From contig JADGPB010000071.1 of assembly GCA_017882655.1 (NCBI GenBank), positions 1-9,188 of the forward strand: a stretch of 9,188 nt of DNA, read 5' to 3'. Below, piece by piece: positions 5,571 to 9,188 of the stretch; positions within the stretch are counted from its first letter, which is position 1; each line of letters begins with the position of its first letter. The notes below the pieces were generated by a model. That model was not told the DNA's origin. It made no database searches and saw nothing but the letters and a program-made list of their open reading frames with translations. A program made the position numbers and the translations under genes. This stretch comes from Propionibacteriales bacterium. GTDB taxonomy: Bacteria; Actinomycetota; Actinomycetes; Propionibacteriales; Propionibacteriaceae.

Positions 5571-8228
5571 ATGAAGACCGCCGAGATCCGGCGTCGTTTC
5601 ATCGACTTCTTCGCGCGGTACGACCACACGATCGTGCCCAGCGCGTCGCTGCTCTACAACGACCCCACATTGCTGTTCGTCAACGCGGGCATGGTCCCGT
5701 TCAAGCCGTACTTCACGGGGGCCGAGCCCGCCCCGTACAAGCGCGCCGTGAGTGTGCAGAAGTGCGTCCGTACGCTCGACATCGAAGAGGTGGGCAAGAC
5801 CACCCGCCACGGCACGTTCTTCCAGATGAACGGCAACTTCGCGTTCGCGGACTACTTCAAGAAGGAAGCCATCGAGTTCGCCTGGGAGCTGGTCACCGGG
5901 TCGCAGGACGACGGCAACTACGGCTTCGACCCCGACAAGATCTGGGTGACCGTCTACCTCGACGACGACGAGGCGATCTCGTACTGGCGTGCCGTCGGCG
6001 TGCCGGACCAGCACATCCAGCGCCGTGGTCTTAAGGACAACTACTGGCACATGGGTGTTCCCGGTCCCGGTGGTCCGTGCTCGGAGATCTACGTCGACCG
6101 CGGATCCGACTTCGGACCCGATGGTGGTCCGATCGTCGACGAGGACCGTTTCCTCGAGATCTGGAACCTCGTGTTCCAGACCGAGGAGCTGTCCGCCGTG
6201 CGTGCGAAGGACGACTTCGACGTGCTGCGCCCGCTGCCGAGCAAGAACATCGACACCGGCATGGGCCTGGAGCGCACCGCGTACCTGCTCCAGGGCGTCA
6301 ACAACATGTACGAGATCGACGAGATCTTCCCGGTCATCGAGCACGCGGCGCAGATCGCCGGCATCCGGTACGGCCAGGACCCGGCCGCGGACGTACGGCT
6401 TCGCATCGTCGGCGACCACATCCGCAGCTCGCTCATGCTCATGACGGACGGTGTCTCACCAGGCAACGAGGCGCGCGGCTACGTGCTGCGGCGCCTGCTG
6501 CGCCGCTCGCTGCGTTCGATGCGCCTTCTCGGCATGGATGCCCCGGTGGTGGCAGAGCTGCTGAGCGTCTCGCGCGACCAGATGAACACCTCTTACCCCG
6601 AGATCGACCAGCAGTGGACACGGGTGACGCAGATCGCCGAGCGAGAGGAGGCCTCGTTCCGCCGGACCATCAGCGACGGCACGAAGCTGTTCGACATGGC
6701 GGTCTCTGACGCGCGCTCGACGAATGCGTCGGTGCTGTCGGGTGAGCGCGCGTTCCAGCTCCACGACACGTACGGGTTCCCGATCGACCTGACCCTTGAG
6801 ATGGCCTCCGAGCAGGGACTTGAGGTCGACCAGACCGGCTTCCGTACCCTCATGGCGGTGCAGAAGGCCCGTGCCAAGGCCGATGCGAAGGCGAAGAAGG
6901 GCGGCGCGCAGGCGACCGAGGCGTACACGCAGCTGCGGCGGGCGGGGGAGACCAGGTTCCTGGGATACACCGACCTCACGGGTGACTCGCGCGTTCTCGG
7001 CATCGTCGCGAACGGTCAGCTCGTGAACACGGCGCAGCAGGGCGACACCGTCGAGGTGGTTCTTGCGGAGACGCCGTTCTACGCGGAGTCGGGCGGCCAG
7101 GACGCAGACACCGGCCAGCTCTTCGGTACCGGCCTGGCGATGGACGTCGTCGACGTGCAGAAGCCGGTGCCCGGCCTGTACGTGCACACGGTGACCCTGA
7201 GCGACGGGCAGCTCGCCGTCGGCGACGCCCTGACGGCTCAGGTGGACGCGGCGGCGCGGCTGGGCTCGTGCCAGGCGCACTCCGCGACGCACGTCGTTCA
7301 CGCCGTGCTGCGCGACCTCCTCGGCCCGACAGCGACCCAGGCGGGCTCGTACAACAAGCCCGGCTACCTGCGGTTCGACTTCTCGAGCTCGGCCGGCATG
7401 TCCGCGGCGATGCGCGAGGAGCTGGAGGGACTGTCGAACGAGGCGATCCGTGCCGACCTCGCGGTGACGACCCGCGAGATGGCGCTCGACGAGGCGAAGT
7501 CAATGGGCGCGATGGCGATGTTCGGCGAGAAGTACGGCAGCCGCGTACGGATGGTCGAGATGGGTGGCCCGTGGTCGCGTGAGCTGTGCGGTGGCACGCA
7601 CGTCGAGCGGTCCAGCCAGATCGGTCTGCTCAGCCTGCTCGGAGAGCAGTCCGTGGGCGCCGGCGTGCGACGTGTCGAGGCGTTCGTCTCCCGGGACGCC
7701 TTCAGCCACCTCGCGCGGGAGCGCGCCCTGGTCACCAACCTCACCGACCTGCTCAAGGTGCAGCCTGACCAGCTCGTCGAGCGGATCGAGCGCATGCTCG
7801 TCCAGCTCAAGAGCGCCGAGAAGACGATCAACGACCTCAACTCCGCGAGCGCATTGGCGCAGGCGGGCGACCTGGTCACCAAGGCGACCGATGTCGACGG
7901 CATCAAGGTGCTGGCGCAGCGGGTGACTGTGAGCGGCAACGACCTCCGTACGCTCGCGCTCGACCTGCGAGCCCGGCTGGGGTCTGACTCGGTGGTCTGC
8001 CTCGTCGGCGGCACGGACTCTCACCCGTCGATCGTCGTGGCCACGAGTGACGGCGCGCGGGCCAAGGGCCTCTCAGCCGGCAGCCTTGTGGCCGTCGCGG
8101 CGCCGGTCCTCGGCGGTCGCGGCGGTGGCAAGCCCGACTTCGCTCAAGGCGGCGGCACGAACGGTGCAGCCGCACCGGCGGCGCTCGGTGCGGTCGTGGA
8201 TGCGGTCAGGAACGGGGTCCGTCCCTGA
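5571..8228 (+). CDS. alaS: Alanyl-tRNA synthetase, full length
   Basis: This cytoplasmic class II enzyme charges tRNA-Ala with alanine using ATP and hydrolyses mischarged Ser- or Gly-tRNA-Ala. At 885 residues it is close to the usual size (E. coli 876). The catalytic domain (about 1-250) has motif 2 around TTRHGTFFQMNGNF (77-90; R79, H80) and motif 3 GMGLER (230-235). The tRNA-binding helical part follows. The editing domain holds the zinc ligands HSATH (H570, H574) and CGGTH (C673, H677). The C-terminal DHHA1 part ends in the glycine-rich GGRGGGKPDFAQGGG. TAAGGAA (5554-5560) precedes the ATG by 10 bases, and the gene lies 38 bases after the DUF6167 stop with no terminator visible between. 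Motif 2 reads FAFADYF where FSFGDYF is usual; otherwise it looks intact and functional. The identification is certain. Confidence 0.98.
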   Translation: MKTAEIRRRFIDFFARYDHTIVPSASLLYNDPTLLFVNAGMVPFKPYFTGAEPAPYKRAVSVQKCVRTLDIEEVGKTTRHGTFFQMNGNFAFADYFKKEAIEFAWELVTGSQDDGNYGFDPDKIWVTVYLDDDEAISYWRAVGVPDQHIQRRGLKDNYWHMGVPGPGGPCSEIYVDRGSDFGPDGGPIVDEDRFLEIWNLVFQTEELSAVRAKDDFDVLRPLPSKNIDTGMGLERTAYLLQGVNNMYEIDEIFPVIEHAAQIAGIRYGQDPAADVRLRIVGDHIRSSLMLMTDGVSPGNEARGYVLRRLLRRSLRSMRLLGMDAPVVAELLSVSRDQMNTSYPEIDQQWTRVTQIAEREEASFRRTISDGTKLFDMAVSDARSTNASVLSGERAFQLHDTYGFPIDLTLEMASEQGLEVDQTGFRTLMAVQKARAKADAKAKKGGAQATEAYTQLRRAGETRFLGYTDLTGDSRVLGIVANGQLVNTAQQGDTVEVVLAETPFYAESGGQDADTGQLFGTGLAMDVVDVQKPVPGLYVHTVTLSDGQLAVGDALTAQVDAAARLGSCQAHSATHVVHAVLRDLLGPTATQAGSYNKPGYLRFDFSSSAGMSAAMREELEGLSNEAIRADLAVTTREMALDEAKSMGAMAMFGEKYGSRVRMVEMGGPWSRELCGGTHVERSSQIGLLSLLGEQSVGAGVRRVEAFVSRDAFSHLARERALVTNLTDLLKVQPDQLVERIERMLVQLKSAEKTINDLNSASALAQAGDLVTKATDVDGIKVLAQRVTVSGNDLRTLALDLRARLGSDSVVCLVGGTDSHPSIVVATSDGARAKGLSAGSLVAVAAPVLGGRGGGKPDFAQGGGTNGAAAPAALGAVVDAVRNGVRP

Positions 8229-8233
8229 CGGCC

Positions 8234-8713
8234 ATGGAGGCGCTGCCTCGCGGGATCAGGCTGGCGCTCGATCTCGGCAGCGCGAGGATCGGGGTCGCCG
8301 CGTGCGACCGCGAGGGGTTGTTGGCGTATCCCGTGGAGACCGTCCCCGCACGGCCGGATCCACTTCCTGAGATCCGACGGCTCGTCACCGAGTACGAACC
8401 GGTGGCGGTCATCATCGGTCTGCCGCTTGATCTGGCCGGTCGTGACGGGCCGGCGGCTCAGGCCGTACGGGTCCGTGCGGGCGAGATCGCGGGCGCCCTC
8501 AGCCCCGTTCCCGTGTTCCTCGCCGACGAGCGGTTGACCACGGCGACAGCAGCCGGAAGGTTGCGCGCTGCCGGTCGCACCGTCCGTACGGGACGTGCTG
8601 TGATAGATCAGGCGGCGGCAGTGGCTATCTTGGAAGGCGTCCTGGACGCGGAACGTGGCGGGCGGGCTACGTTCGAGCGGGTGGCCACCGGCGCCCAAGA
8701 GGAGGAGACGTGA
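8234..8713 (+). CDS. ruvX: RuvX/YqgF, putative Holliday junction resolvase-fold / pre-16S rRNA nuclease
   Basis: A 159-residue RNase H-fold protein of the YqgF family. The family is linked to 16S rRNA 5'-end maturation in E. coli and was earlier proposed to resolve Holliday junctions. The expected motifs are present: RLALDLGSARIGVA with D13, VIIGLPL (59-65), FLADERLTT with D98 and E99, and VIDQAAAVAIL with D125. These supply the acidic residues of the active site. It starts 5 bases after the alaS stop with no clear Shine-Dalgarno, which suggests translational coupling to alaS. The ATG at 8234 places the first beta strand at residues 9-14, normal for the family. The C-terminal 20 or so residues after the last helix are charged and look family-variable. 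Confidence 0.93.
   Translation: MEALPRGIRLALDLGSARIGVAACDREGLLAYPVETVPARPDPLPEIRRLVTEYEPVAVIIGLPLDLAGRDGPAAQAVRVRAGEIAGALSPVPVFLADERLTTATAAGRLRAAGRTVRTGRAVIDQAAAVAILEGVLDAERGGRATFERVATGAQEEET
8700..8712 (+). promoter_or_regulatory. Strong Shine-Dalgarno and GTG start of mltG inside the end of ruvX
   Basis: AGGAGG at 8700-8705 lies four bases before a GTG at 8710. The ruvX stop TGA (8711-8713) overlaps this start as GTGA. Termination of ruvX can therefore feed initiation of mltG directly, while the strong site also allows independent loading. Confidence 0.8.
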
Positions 8714-9188
8714 GCGACCTGTTCGACGAGGACGGCAAGGTCGACAGAACCGAGATCGGGCGTCGGGTCAGGAGCGGCCTCGCCGTGCTGGTGGCTCTCG
8801 CCGTGCTCATCGGTGGTGGGTGGTTCGCGGCCGCGAAGGGCTATGCGAAGTACATGGACTGGCGCCAGACCGACGACTACATCGGAAATGGCGTCGACGA
8901 CGTACAGATCACCATCCCATCCGGCGCGAGCGTCACCGACATGGGCCTGATCCTCGTCAAGGAGGACGTGGTCAGGTCCACCAAGGCGTTCCAGGGCGCT
9001 GCCGCCAAGCAGGCGAAGTCGACGGCGATCCAGGCCGGGACGTACAAGATGAAGACCCACTTGCCGGCGGCAGCCGCGGTGGCCCGTCTCATCGACCCCG
9101 CGACGTACAAGGTCGTCAAGCGCGTGCTGGTGCGTGAAGGGCTGCGCGTCTCGGCGATCGTGCCTGTTCTGGCCAAGGGAACCGGGCT
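8710..9188 (+). CDS. mltG: Endolytic murein transglycosylase MltG (YceG-like), N-terminal part
   Basis: The frame opened by GTG at 8710 continues to the right edge and gives 159 residues. A short acidic cytoplasmic start (SDLFDEDGKVDRTEIGRR) is followed by one membrane segment (about residues 23-42, GLAVLVALAVLIGGGWFAAA) and an outside part. There QITIPSGASVTDMGLIL ... VVRSTKAF, AGTYKM and VLVREGLRVSAIV match the small LysM-like domain of YceG proteins and the start of the main domain. By family, MltG cuts nascent peptidoglycan strands at the membrane and limits glycan length. The catalytic glutamate lies further on and is not in the window, so activity cannot be judged. Its place after ruvX is the usual one in actinobacteria. 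Confidence 0.92.
   Translation, partial: MSDLFDEDGKVDRTEIGRRVRSGLAVLVALAVLIGGGWFAAAKGYAKYMDWRQTDDYIGNGVDDVQITIPSGASVTDMGLILVKEDVVRSTKAFQGAAAKQAKSTAIQAGTYKMKTHLPAAAAVARLIDPATYKVVKRVLVREGLRVSAIVPVLAKGTG

Noticed and set aside
5529..6419. Minus-strand frame of 296 codons within alaS
   Set aside because: It lies antisense to the catalytic domain of alaS, whose motifs are intact. The product shows no recognisable domain.
6456..7301. Minus-strand frame of 281 codons within alaS
   Set aside because: Antisense shadow of alaS, Arg/Leu/His-rich with no motif.

Overview
The window is high-GC DNA from an actinobacterium. The order DUF948 - DUF6167 - alaS - ruvX - mltG is a well-known actinobacterial chromosomal arrangement, and codon use is strongly G/C-ending throughout. 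A member of the Nocardioidaceae (Nocardioides or Aeromicrobium type) would fit, but that rank is a guess.

Left half (1-4622, minus strand): one very large gene fills the region and runs off the left edge of the window. Reading it by hand gives 1540 uninterrupted codons. It encodes a secreted surface protein with a Sec signal peptide, an unassigned beta-rich head with six cysteines, a DYGDAP...GEVED module, and then ten complete CshA-type fibril repeats of 105-109 residues plus the start of an eleventh. The repeats are not a simple tandem. Two domain types alternate, and the finer markers, including the linkers between domains, recur every four domains (about 428 residues, 1.28 kb). This nested repeat is the most interesting thing in the window. 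The C-terminus, and with it any cell-wall anchor, lies outside.

Middle (4623-4853): a 231-bp divergent intergenic region. It holds the ribosome-binding site of the adhesin, an 8-bp inverted repeat that could be an operator, an orphan strong Shine-Dalgarno with a 13-codon ORF of unknown status, and a TAGGCT -10-like box facing right.

Right half (4854-9188, plus strand): a tightly packed, probably co-transcribed housekeeping set. It consists of a DUF948 single-pass membrane protein, a small DUF6167 membrane protein, full-length alanyl-tRNA synthetase, the YqgF/RuvX nuclease-fold protein, and the N-terminal part of the MltG/YceG septal murein transglycosylase, which overlaps ruvX by a GTGA junction and runs off the right edge. 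Nothing in this half suggests a new system. The unusual biology is in the left-hand adhesin and its junction with the conserved locus.
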